Shown in pieces: positions 1 through 6,390 of a DNA stretch of 11,823 nt. Position 1 is the first letter of the stretch; the number at the start of each line of letters is the position of its first letter. The position numbers and the translations under genes were made by a program. The DNA comes from Bacillota bacterium (lineage in GTDB: Bacteria > Bacillota > Clostridia > Oscillospirales > Butyricicoccaceae): contig JAUZPW010000025.1 in NCBI GenBank assembly GCA_030705725.1, forward strand, positions 1 through 11,823. Reading direction: 5' to 3'. Under the pieces are notes generated by a model that was given only the letters and a program-made list of their open reading frames with translations, searched no databases and was not told where the DNA came from.

Positions 1-219
1 AATATGAGGAACCGTCATATACCCGTTGCACACAGTTGCCGCGTCCGACGCTGTTTTTGTAAAAGACGTCTTATGTGCGGTTAAATTCCCGCCGCCCGCT
101 TCTTTCATCAACCGGCTGGAAACACACCACCCCGTTATTCCGAGCGCCGACATGAGCAATATGCTCAAAGCCAGAAGTATTGCGGCGATTTTAACGTCAA
201 AGCTCCTGTTTCTGTCCAT
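1..219 (-). CDS. Unrecognised membrane-anchored or exported protein, N-terminal part (runs off left edge)
   Basis: The first 73 codons of a minus-strand gene are visible with no stop before the window edge. The product starts MDRNRSFDVK, followed by a hydrophobic segment at about residues 11-32 (IAAILLALSILLMSALGITG), so it is either membrane-anchored by one N-terminal helix or exported. A Cys at residue 32 lies just after this segment, but the preceding residues (TGW) are a poor lipobox. The rest, rich in Gly, Thr, Ser and Lys, would lie outside the membrane. The ATG at 219 was chosen because an AAAGGA Shine-Dalgarno lies about 8 nt upstream. Another in-frame ATG three codons earlier directly abuts the Shine-Dalgarno and is less likely. 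I do not recognise the family from this fragment. The Pho-box-like promoter upstream hints at phosphate-responsive expression, which is inference only. Confidence 0.72.
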   Translation of the reverse strand, partial: MDRNRSFDVKIAAILLALSILLMSALGITGWCVSSRLMKEAGGGNLTAHKTSFTKTASDAATVCNGYMTVPHI

Positions 220-274
220 TCGGTACATCCTTTCTACAAAAAACAATGCGTAATAAATCCTTTTTTCGGCCTAA

Positions 275-307
275 ATTATATACACCATATGTGAACGTAA
301 TGTGAAC
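275..307 (-). promoter_or_regulatory. Promoter with Pho-box-like direct repeat
   Basis: On the minus strand a perfect -10 hexamer TATAAT (275-280) lies 9 bp downstream of two exact copies of GTTCACAT (289-296 and 300-307) with an 11-bp period, giving TTCACA-N5-TTCACA. PhoP of Bacillus binds TT(A/C/T)ACA-type repeats about 5 bp apart. PhoB/PhoP boxes in general occupy the -35 region about 10 bp upstream of the -10, as here. No good -35 hexamer sits 17 bp from the -10, which fits an activator-dependent promoter. It drives the gene at the left edge. Binding by a Pho regulator is inferred. Confidence 0.6.
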
Positions 308-360
308 TTCTTCTTAATAAAAAATAAACATTAAAAAAGCTCATTCTGCTGCAGCAAATA

Positions 361-391
361 AAAAGCATCCGCCCTCCGGGCGGATGCTTTT
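361..391 (-). terminator. Intrinsic terminator after the deaminase gene
   Basis: A 14-bp perfect stem (361-374 with 378-391, core GCATCCGCCC) encloses a 3-nt loop. On the minus strand it is followed by TTTTTATTTG. It lies 19 bp beyond the deaminase stop codon and insulates that gene from the Pho-box-like promoter to its left. The A-rich flank on the other side would also give weak activity on the plus strand. Confidence 0.9.
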
Positions 392-409
392 AACATAATG
401 CTTTTACGC

Positions 410-1711
410 TTAATTAATCTCGGCAAGCTCCGATAAAATCCTGTCCTTTGATTTCTCCGTTTCGAATATAACTTTTTCAATATCTATCGTTTTATATTCG
501 CCGTCTTTGTAAAGCACCTTCCCGTCGGCCATCGTAAGCGAGACGTCGCTTCCCGAAGCCGAGTATATAAGATTATTAAGCAGGCTGTGAGAAGGCTTCA
601 TATAAGGCGAGGTTATATCTACCGCGATAAGGTCGGCTTTCATACCGGTTTTGAGGCTTCCCGTGTCCTCTCGCCCCTGGCTTAAAGCGCCCGCCTTGGT
701 AGCGGCGTAAAGCGTCTGTTCGGGCGTTATAATGCGCGGGTCGTTCCATTGTTCTTTGTGAATGAGCGCGAAAAACTTCATTTCCTCAAGCATGTTCAGG
801 TTGTTGTTGCTTGAAACACCGTCCGTTCCCAAAGCTACGTTTATCCCGGATTCGATGAGCCTCGGCACATTGCATATCCCGCTCGCGAGCTTAAGATTGC
901 TTTTCGGGCAGGTCGCGGCCGTCACTCCCTTTTCACTGAAAATCCTGAAGTCGTCATCCTCCAGCCAAATGCAGTGGGCCGCAGTCGTTTTGCTGTCAAA
1001 AAGCCCGAGACTGTCAAAATAACCTGCGGGGGTCAGCCCTCCGTGCCGCGCCTTGCAGCCCTCGTGCTCCTCCCGCGTTTCCGAAATATGCACATGCATA
1101 TTGGCGCCAAGGCTTCTGCAGTGCTCCGCCATCTGCTTTACAACCTTTTCGCTCGAGGTGTACTCCGCGTGCATGCACATATCTATTTTCAGCCGCCCGC
1201 CGCCCGCGTTGTGATAATTCTCAAAAAGGGATTTCCCTTCCTTATAATTTTTAAGGTCATAAAGATCCTCGTCTCCGAAATTCGTGATTCCGAGGCTTAG
1301 GTTATTCTTGGCGCCGCTTTCGATAACGGCCCTCGCCATATCCTCGCCGAAAAAATACATGTCCGTTGTCGAAACGATTCCGAACCTCAGCGATTCCGCT
1401 ATTCCGAGCAGCATGGCGTAATAAATATCCTTCCCGTTAAGCTTCGCCTCGAAGGGAAAAATGCGCGTATTGAGCCAGTCCATAAGCGCAAGATTTTCGC
1501 CGTAACCGCGCAGAAGCGTCATCGGGGTGTGGGCGTGCGCGTTAAAAAAGCCGCTTAGAAGAAGCTTCCCGCGCCCGTCGTAAATATCGGCGTCGTCCCA
1601 TTCCGGCATTTTTGAGCCTATGTAGGCTATTTTATCGTCCTTAACGCCGACGCACATGTTTTCGAGAACCTTAAACTCGCCGTTAATAACCGCGATATCC
1701 TTAAATATCAT
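410..1711 (-). CDS. mtaD: 5-methylthioadenosine/S-adenosylhomocysteine deaminase-type amidohydrolase
   Basis: A 433-residue cytoplasmic metal-dependent deaminase of the amidohydrolase superfamily, MtaD/TrzA/SsnA branch, at the usual family length. Known members hydrolyse the 6-amino group of MTA, SAH or adenosine, giving the inosyl product plus ammonia and recycling the by-products of S-adenosylmethionine use. The visible active site is complete: HAH metal pair at 59/61 in NAHAHTPMTLLRG, His181 (MHAEYT), His208 and catalytic Glu211 in HISETREE, His246 (AAHCIWL), Asp297 in GTDG, then SSNNNLNM at 300-307. The flanking N- and C-terminal beta-sandwich segments are present, including the closing GMKADLIAVD. 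The ATG at 1711 has GAAAGGGTGAG upstream. A TAGAAT -10-like element lies at 1734-1739. The gene is monocistronic, divergent from the SDR gene and ends in a clear terminator. The exact substrate among MTA, SAH, adenosine and related purines cannot be fixed from sequence. Confidence 0.88.
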   Translation of the reverse strand: MIFKDIAVINGEFKVLENMCVGVKDDKIAYIGSKMPEWDDADIYDGRGKLLLSGFFNAHAHTPMTLLRGYGENLALMDWLNTRIFPFEAKLNGKDIYYAMLLGIAESLRFGIVSTTDMYFFGEDMARAVIESGAKNNLSLGITNFGDEDLYDLKNYKEGKSLFENYHNAGGGRLKIDMCMHAEYTSSEKVVKQMAEHCRSLGANMHVHISETREEHEGCKARHGGLTPAGYFDSLGLFDSKTTAAHCIWLEDDDFRIFSEKGVTAATCPKSNLKLASGICNVPRLIESGINVALGTDGVSSNNNLNMLEEMKFFALIHKEQWNDPRIITPEQTLYAATKAGALSQGREDTGSLKTGMKADLIAVDITSPYMKPSHSLLNNLIYSASGSDVSLTMADGKVLYKDGEYKTIDIEKVIFETEKSKDRILSELAEIN

Positions 1712-1751
1712 AAATTCTCACCCTTTCAGAGATATTCTACCATATGACCGA

Positions 1752-1780
1752 TTGAAATATAATAAAAAAACGCATATACT
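1752..1780 (+). promoter_or_regulatory. Sigma-A-type promoter of the SDR gene
   Basis: TTGAAA (1752-1757) and TATACT (1775-1780) are separated by exactly 17 bp, close to the housekeeping consensus. A transcript would start near 1787. The AAGGGGTG at 1790-1797 is then the candidate ribosome site, 14 nt before the ATG at 1812, which is longer than usual. Confidence 0.7.
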
Positions 1781-1811
1781 ATTCGGAGCAAGGGGTGAAA
1801 AACTAAAAATA

Positions 1812-2546
1812 ATGGGTAAAACCGTGTTGATAACCGGCGCGTCCCGCGGCATCGGGGCCGGCACCGCAAGGCTGTTTGCCGAAAACGGCTGGAGCGTCGC
1901 GATAAATTATTTAAACAGCAAAAAAAAAGCGGAGGAGCTCGAAACGCTTCTGAAGAGCCGCGGCCATAACGCTTTCGCTGTTAAAGCAGACGTGTCCGAC
2001 TCCGCCGAGGTAAAAAAAATGACGGACGAGGTTTTTGAGCGCTTCGGCCGTATCGATGTCCTCGTAAATAACGCGGGCATCGCCCGGCAATGCCTTTTCG
2101 GCGATATTGACGAGGCCGAGTGGGACAAACTTTTCGCGGTAAACGTCAAAGGCGTATTTCTTTGCTCAAAAGCGGTTCTGCCGTTTATGATAAGGCAAAA
2201 ACGAGGCAAAATAATTAATGTTTCATCCATCTGGGGGCTGGTCGGAGCCTCCTGCGAAACACATTACTCGGCGGCCAAGGCGGCGGTAATAGGACTTACA
2301 AAAGCGCTTGCCAAGGAACTGGGACCGTCCGGAATTCAGGTAAATTGCGTTGCTCCCGGCGTTGTCGCTACCGGAATGAACTCCGGGCTTGACGAATACG
2401 CGGTCGGGCGGCTAAAGGATGAAACGCCCCTCGGCGTCATTGGAAACGCGTCAGACATTGCCAACGCGATATACTTTCTTGCGTCCGACAAAGCCGATTT
2501 TATAACAGGTCAGGTTTTAAGTCCAAACGGGGGATTTGTTATTTAA
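1812..2546 (+). CDS. Short-chain dehydrogenase/reductase (FabG-like SDR)
   Basis: A 244-residue classical SDR, a typical length. It should be an NAD(P)(H)-dependent cytoplasmic oxidoreductase with a Rossmann fold. Visible motifs are the cofactor glycine motif TGASRGIG (8-15), NNAG (86-89), Asn111 in NVKG, Ser139 in NVSSIWG, catalytic YSAAK with Tyr152 and Lys156, and the PG motif in NCVAPGVV. The ending ITGQVLSPNGGFVI is like that of 3-oxoacyl-ACP reductases, but no fatty-acid genes are nearby, so FabG function is not claimed and the substrate is unknown. The frame is open upstream to 1656, but that part overlaps the divergent gene and its promoter. The ATG at 1812 fits the SDR fold (MGKTVLITG) and lies downstream of the TTGAAA/TATACT promoter. 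The ribosome site is unusually distant. No terminator separates it from typA, so some read-through is likely. Confidence 0.87.
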   Translation: MGKTVLITGASRGIGAGTARLFAENGWSVAINYLNSKKKAEELETLLKSRGHNAFAVKADVSDSAEVKKMTDEVFERFGRIDVLVNNAGIARQCLFGDIDEAEWDKLFAVNVKGVFLCSKAVLPFMIRQKRGKIINVSSIWGLVGASCETHYSAAKAAVIGLTKALAKELGPSGIQVNCVAPGVVATGMNSGLDEYAVGRLKDETPLGVIGNASDIANAIYFLASDKADFITGQVLSPNGGFVI

Positions 2547-2554
2547 TTTTTTTA

Positions 2555-2563
2555 TGCTATAAT
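2555..2563 (+). promoter_or_regulatory. Extended -10 promoter of typA
   Basis: TGCTATAAT is an extended -10 (TG at 2555-2556, TATAAT at 2558-2563). The -35 position (2535-2540, TTTGTT, inside the SDR 3' end) is only a partial match. The likely start near 2570 gives a 5' leader of about 30 nt containing TAAGGAG. Confidence 0.65.
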
Positions 2564-2598
2564 TATAGTTTAGTCGTATAAATTAAGGAGCTTATAAA

Positions 2599-4422
2599 TT
2601 GACAAGGAATGATTTAAGAAATATTGCGATTATAGCGCATGTAGACCACGGAAAAACCACGCTGGTCGACGAACTTATGAAACAGGGCGGCGTATTCCGC
2701 GCAAATCAGGTTGTCGAGGAGCGCGCAATGGATACAAACGACCTTGAACGCGAGCGCGGAATAACCATATTGTCGAAGAATGCCGCCGTGCATTATAAGG
2801 ATGTAAAAATCAATCTGGTAGACACCCCGGGCCATGCCGATTTCGGCGGAGAAGTCGAACGGATACTTAAAATGGTAAACGGCGTAATCCTGCTTGTGGA
2901 CGCGGCCGAAGGGCCCATGCCCCAGACGCGTTTCGTCCTGCAGAAGGCGCTTGATCTGAAGCACCGGATTATCATCCTCATAAATAAAATCGACCGTCCC
3001 GATTCCCGTATCGACGAGGTCAACGAAGAGATTCTCGAGCTTCTTCTCGACCTCGACGCAACCGAGGAGCAGCTTTACAGCCCGGTTATCTACTGTTCCG
3101 GCAGAGAGGGTACCGCGTCTCTTAAAAAGGATGAGGAAGGCAAAGACCTTTCCGTTTTGTTCGATACCATTCTTGACTATATCCCGGCCCCGGAGGGCGA
3201 TGAAAGCGGCGAGCTTCAGGTGCTCGTTTCCTCAATCGACTATAACGATTACGTCGGAAGAATAGCCATAGGCAGGATCGAACGCGGCGTTTTGTCTCAG
3301 GGGCAGGACGTTATGGTCTGCGATTATAACAATAAAAAAGAACCCTACCGCTCAAAGGTAATAAATATTTACCAGTTCGACGGAATGAAGCGCGTTCCCG
3401 TTACGAACGCCACGGTCGGCGACATCGTCTGTTTTTCCGGAATCGAGAATATAACGATCGGCGACACCGTGACATCCCTTTCGTGCCCTGAGCCGCTTCC
3501 GTTCGTAACGATCACGGAGCCGACCGTTGAAATGACCTTTTCGGTCAACGACAGTCCGTTTGCCGGGCGCGAGGGCAAATTCGTAACCTCGCGTCAGCTC
3601 AGGAACCGTCTTTATAAAGAGCTCTTAAAGGACGTGTCCCTCCGCGTTTCCGACGGCGATACGACCGACAGCTTCAACGTCGCGGGCCGCGGCGAAATGC
3701 ATCTGTCAATCCTGATCGAAACCATGCGCCGCGAGGGCTATGAGTTTTCCGTCAGCACGCCCAGGGTGCTTTACCATAATATAGACGGCGTCGTCAACGA
3801 ACCTGTCGAGCGGCTGATAATAGACGTGCCCGAGGATTCCGTAGGCCCGGTCATGGATAAAATGGCGACCCGCAAAGCAACCCTTCTGCATATGTCGCCC
3901 GTCGGAAACCGCATGAAAATGGAATACAAGATACCGTCCCGCGGGCTTTTCGGCTACCGTAACGAATTCCTGACCGATACGAAGGGCGAAGGCGTATTAA
4001 ATGCCGTATTCGAAGGTTACGAGCCCTATAAAGGCGATATAACGCGCCGCTTCACAGGATCGCTTGTGGCGTTTGAAAGCGGCGAAGCCGTAACCTACGG
4101 TCTCTATAACGCACAGGAGCGCGGCGCATTGTTTATAGGCGCGGGCACTCCGGTTTACGAGGGTATGATAGTCGGCGTTTCCCCGAAGCTCGGCGACATC
4201 GCCGTCAACGTGTGCAAGCGCAAGCAGCTTACAAATATGCGCGCCTCCGGCAGCGACGAATCATTAAGGCTTATTCCGCCGGAAACACTTAGCCTTGAAG
4301 AAGCTCTGGAGTTTATCGACGAGGACGAGCTTCTTGAGGTAACCCCCCAGAACATCCGCTTGAGAAAGCGCACCTTAAGCAACGCGCAGAGGCTCAAGGA
4401 ACAAAGCAAGAATAAAAAATAG
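2599..4422 (+). CDS. typA: Translational GTPase TypA/BipA
   Basis: A 607-residue ribosome-binding GTPase, the full usual length of TypA/BipA. Family members bind the 70S ribosome near the EF-G site and are needed for 50S assembly or growth under stress, for example at low temperature. The G domain is complete: G1 AHVDHGKTT (13-21), G2 RGITI (53-57), G3 DTPGH (75-79), G4 NKID (129-132) and a G5 region CSGREG near 166-171, where the common SA is SG. The EF-G-like beta-barrel (about 205-300), domain III, domain V and the TypA-specific C-terminal region (SRGLFGYRNEF, then NVCKRKQLTNMRASG, ending in a basic tail) follow in order. The start is TTG, chosen because AAGGAG lies 8 nt upstream and the protein begins TRNDLRNIAIIAHVDHGKTT as in the family. 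The gene has its own promoter and an immediate terminator. Confidence 0.96.
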   Translation: MTRNDLRNIAIIAHVDHGKTTLVDELMKQGGVFRANQVVEERAMDTNDLERERGITILSKNAAVHYKDVKINLVDTPGHADFGGEVERILKMVNGVILLVDAAEGPMPQTRFVLQKALDLKHRIIILINKIDRPDSRIDEVNEEILELLLDLDATEEQLYSPVIYCSGREGTASLKKDEEGKDLSVLFDTILDYIPAPEGDESGELQVLVSSIDYNDYVGRIAIGRIERGVLSQGQDVMVCDYNNKKEPYRSKVINIYQFDGMKRVPVTNATVGDIVCFSGIENITIGDTVTSLSCPEPLPFVTITEPTVEMTFSVNDSPFAGREGKFVTSRQLRNRLYKELLKDVSLRVSDGDTTDSFNVAGRGEMHLSILIETMRREGYEFSVSTPRVLYHNIDGVVNEPVERLIIDVPEDSVGPVMDKMATRKATLLHMSPVGNRMKMEYKIPSRGLFGYRNEFLTDTKGEGVLNAVFEGYEPYKGDITRRFTGSLVAFESGEAVTYGLYNAQERGALFIGAGTPVYEGMIVGVSPKLGDIAVNVCKRKQLTNMRASGSDESLRLIPPETLSLEEALEFIDEDELLEVTPQNIRLRKRTLSNAQRLKEQSKNKK

Positions 4423-4431
4423 CATATAGTT

Positions 4432-4461
4432 AAAGCGCGGCTGTTTAGCCGCGCTTTTATC
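4432..4461 (+). terminator. Intrinsic terminator of typA (copy 1 of a repeated hairpin)
   Basis: AAAGCGCGGCT (4432-4442) pairs perfectly with AGCCGCGCTTT (4447-4457) around a GTTT loop, followed by TATCATTT. It starts 9 bp after the typA stop. The same stem reappears at 4634-4659 with a different loop. Confidence 0.88.
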
Positions 4462-4502
4462 ATTTAGGAATTGTTAAGGGGTCGGAACCTCTAAACGTTG
4501 GA

Positions 4503-4633
4503 TTTGTCCGCAGGCGGACATGCGCCGCCGAAGGACACACTGGACAAAACCATCGGTTTTGTCCGCACCAAGAGGAAGATCGAGGGGGAATTGGATTCCC
4601 TCTCGAAAGGTTGTCGAGTTTTTCGACAACCTT
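4503..4633. repeat. Array of four successive hairpins in a gene-free stretch, possible dispersed repeat or small structured RNA
   Basis: The roughly 300 bp between typA and the permease gene hold no convincing gene but dense dyad symmetry. H2 at 4505-4520 pairs TGTCCG with CGGACA. H3 at 4542-4564 pairs GGACAAAACC with GGTTTTGTCC, 10 bp perfect. H4 at 4580-4606 is a 12-bp stem with one G-U around TGG. H5 at 4607-4633 pairs AAGGTTGTCGA with its perfect complement around GTTTT. The sequence TTTGTCCGCA occurs twice (4503-4512 and 4558-4567), so segments of H2 and H3 can also pair with each other. A 45-codon frame (4498-4635) crosses the array without a usable ribosome site. What the array does is not evident; a repeat-family copy or a structured RNA are both possible. 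Confidence 0.55.
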
Positions 4634-4666
4634 AAAGCGCGGCTAAATAGCCGCGCTTTAGTTTTT
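4634..4666 (+). terminator. Second copy of the GCGCGGC terminator hairpin
   Basis: AAAGCGCGGCT (4634-4644) pairs with AGCCGCGCTTT (4649-4659) around AAAT, followed by AGTTTTT on the plus strand. The stem is identical to the one directly after typA, 202 bp away; only the loop differs. It can also form on the minus strand, but there the following bases (TTTAAGG) are a poor U-tract. Confidence 0.75.
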
Positions 4667-4704
4667 AACGGCTGGAGTGTGCGCTCCGGCCGTTATTTGT
4701 TTTT
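4666..4704 (+). terminator. Third terminator-like hairpin between the convergent genes
   Basis: A 13-bp stem (4666-4678 with 4683-4695, core AACGGC/GCCGTT, two G-U pairs) with a 4-nt loop is followed by TTTGTTTTT on the plus strand. It begins 37 bp beyond the minus-strand permease stop, so as a hairpin it may also protect or end that mRNA, although the minus-strand tail is A-rich rather than U-rich. Confidence 0.65.
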
Positions 4705-4731
4705 CATAGCTCCGGTTTTGTTTTTTTAAGG

Positions 4732-6390
4732 CTACATACCAGTGAATTTTCCCTTGCTTACCCTGTTGAGTATTAACAAAGATATTACTGTCAACACGGT
4801 CAGAACAGTGGCCAAAGCCGCAGCCACTCCATAGTTGCCGCGAATGATCTGACTGTATATCGCAACCGTAAGCGTCTGGGTTCTAACCGTGTATAAGATA
4901 ATCGCCGTGGATAATTCGCTTATCATATTTACCCAGCTGAGTATTGCGCCGGATATTATGCCGGACGCCATCATCGGTACCGTTATGGCAAAAAACGCTT
5001 TGAGCTTTGAGCTTCCGAGGGATATGGCCGCCTCCTCGATACTCATGGGAATCAAATGCAAAACGGCGACAGACGACCTGACGGTATAAGGCAGCCTCCT
5101 GATAATCAGAGCAATCACCATGATCAGCATGCCTCCGCTTATAAGCAGCGGTTTTTTATTAAAGCTGGTCAGCATTGCAATACCGATGACAATTCCGGGA
5201 ACTATGTAAGGAATCATCGAAAGAACGTCGACAAGCCCCGTCATTGCGTTTCTGCGCCGAACGGTTATGTATGCGATAAGAACCGCCAGCAATACGACAA
5301 AAAATAAAGCGGTCAGCGGAATTATAATCGTATTCGCGATACTGTTGCCCAGTTTTGAAACCATTCGGGTATAGCTGTTCAGAGAATAGCCCTTCACAAA
5401 TATAAGTCCCCTGGTATTCTGAAAGGATGTGTATATGACGTAAACCTGGGGGAGTATGGATATACCGACGATTATATAGCAAAAAGCGTGAACCGCAACG
5501 CTCCTCAGTCCTTTTATATCTTTTTCTTCGATTGGGTGCAGCGAGTTCATTGAAAAAGACTTTCTGTTGCTTACATGCTTCTGAACCAGGAATATAAACA
5601 TCGTAATAAGAATCGCGATAATGGCTATAGCCGAAGCGAACCCTTTGTTTTGCGAGACTTCTCCGACAAACTCGTTATATAAAATTACGGGGAAGGTTCT
5701 AAACCCCTCTCCAATAAGCATCGGCGTGCCGAAATCGGCAAGGGCCCGCATAAAAACCAGAAGAGCGCCCGCAAGTATCGTCGGAGTGATGAGAGGAAGC
5801 ACTATCTTAAAAAATCTTTTTGCTCCGCTGCAGCCCATATTCTGACTTGCCTCAAGCAGGGAATTGTCTACCTTGTGCAGCGCCCCCTGAACATATAAAA
5901 AAATCAGCGGGAACAGCTGGGTAGTAAATACGAGAAGAATTCCGCCGAAGCCGTAGATATCCGGCGGAGTAAAATGAAACAGCGTTTTCAGGAAATTGGT
6001 TATTACTCCGTTTCTGCCCAGCAGAAGTATCCACGAATAAGCGCCTACGAAGGGTGCGGACATCGAGGAAATAATAATCAGGATTTGCAGTGTTTTTTTC
6101 CCTTTTATCTTATAAATCGTAAAAAGATACGCTAACGGCGTTCCGACGATCAAAGACGTAACGGCGGCTGCTATAGACACTTTAAAACTGTTTAGCAGTG
6201 TGGATGAATAGTAGCTTTTCGAGAAAAATTTTATAAAATTGCCCATGGTAAACGAATTTGTTTCACTGTCGAAGAATGCCATTTTCGCGAGATGCGCCAT
6301 CGGGTACAGCAGAAACAATGCGTAAAACGCTATTGTTATTAAGGTTATCCATCCCCACGTGTCCAGTTTAAACCTGTTGTTGTTCTTCAT
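4732..6390 (-). CDS. ABC transporter permease, two fused permease domains (FbpB/AfuB type)
   Basis: A 552-residue polytopic inner-membrane protein with two complete binding-protein-dependent permease domains in one chain, as in FbpB/AfuB/HitB-type importers, so a single polypeptide can form the whole channel. Domain 1 covers about residues 12-272 and has its ATPase-contacting EAA loop at 180-200 (EASQNMGCSGAKRFFKIVLP). Domain 2 covers about 298-545 with its EAA loop at 452-472 (EEAAISLGSSKLKAFFAITVP). Many hydrophobic helices are obvious, and a charged linker at about 271-297 separates the halves. The start ATG overlaps the ATPase stop in an ATGA arrangement, with GAGGGG about 9 nt upstream, implying translational coupling. 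It is the last gene of the block. The substrate cannot be read from the permease; see the binding protein. Confidence 0.92.
   Translation of the reverse strand: MKNNNRFKLDTWGWITLITIAFYALFLLYPMAHLAKMAFFDSETNSFTMGNFIKFFSKSYYSSTLLNSFKVSIAAAVTSLIVGTPLAYLFTIYKIKGKKTLQILIIISSMSAPFVGAYSWILLLGRNGVITNFLKTLFHFTPPDIYGFGGILLVFTTQLFPLIFLYVQGALHKVDNSLLEASQNMGCSGAKRFFKIVLPLITPTILAGALLVFMRALADFGTPMLIGEGFRTFPVILYNEFVGEVSQNKGFASAIAIIAILITMFIFLVQKHVSNRKSFSMNSLHPIEEKDIKGLRSVAVHAFCYIIVGISILPQVYVIYTSFQNTRGLIFVKGYSLNSYTRMVSKLGNSIANTIIIPLTALFFVVLLAVLIAYITVRRRNAMTGLVDVLSMIPYIVPGIVIGIAMLTSFNKKPLLISGGMLIMVIALIIRRLPYTVRSSVAVLHLIPMSIEEAAISLGSSKLKAFFAITVPMMASGIISGAILSWVNMISELSTAIILYTVRTQTLTVAIYSQIIRGNYGVAAALATVLTVLTVISLLILNRVSKGKFTGM

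Noticed and set aside
344..358. Short palindrome around TGCTGCAGCA
   Set aside because: Ten-base palindromes occur by chance; it has no spacing relation to the nearby promoter or terminator.
1656..1811. SDR protein starting at 1656 with a 52-residue extension
   Set aside because: The extension overlaps the divergent deaminase gene and contains the promoter; the SDR fold starts at the ATG at 1812.
1712..1811. SAM or SAH riboswitch upstream of the deaminase
   Set aside because: The divergent spacer is only 100 bp, is largely occupied by promoter elements, and shows no conserved riboswitch-like helices.
4520..4729. Plus-strand frame of 69 codons across the hairpin array
   Set aside because: It runs through two terminator hairpins and their T-tracts and has no ribosome site; the arginine-rich and serine-rich translation looks accidental.
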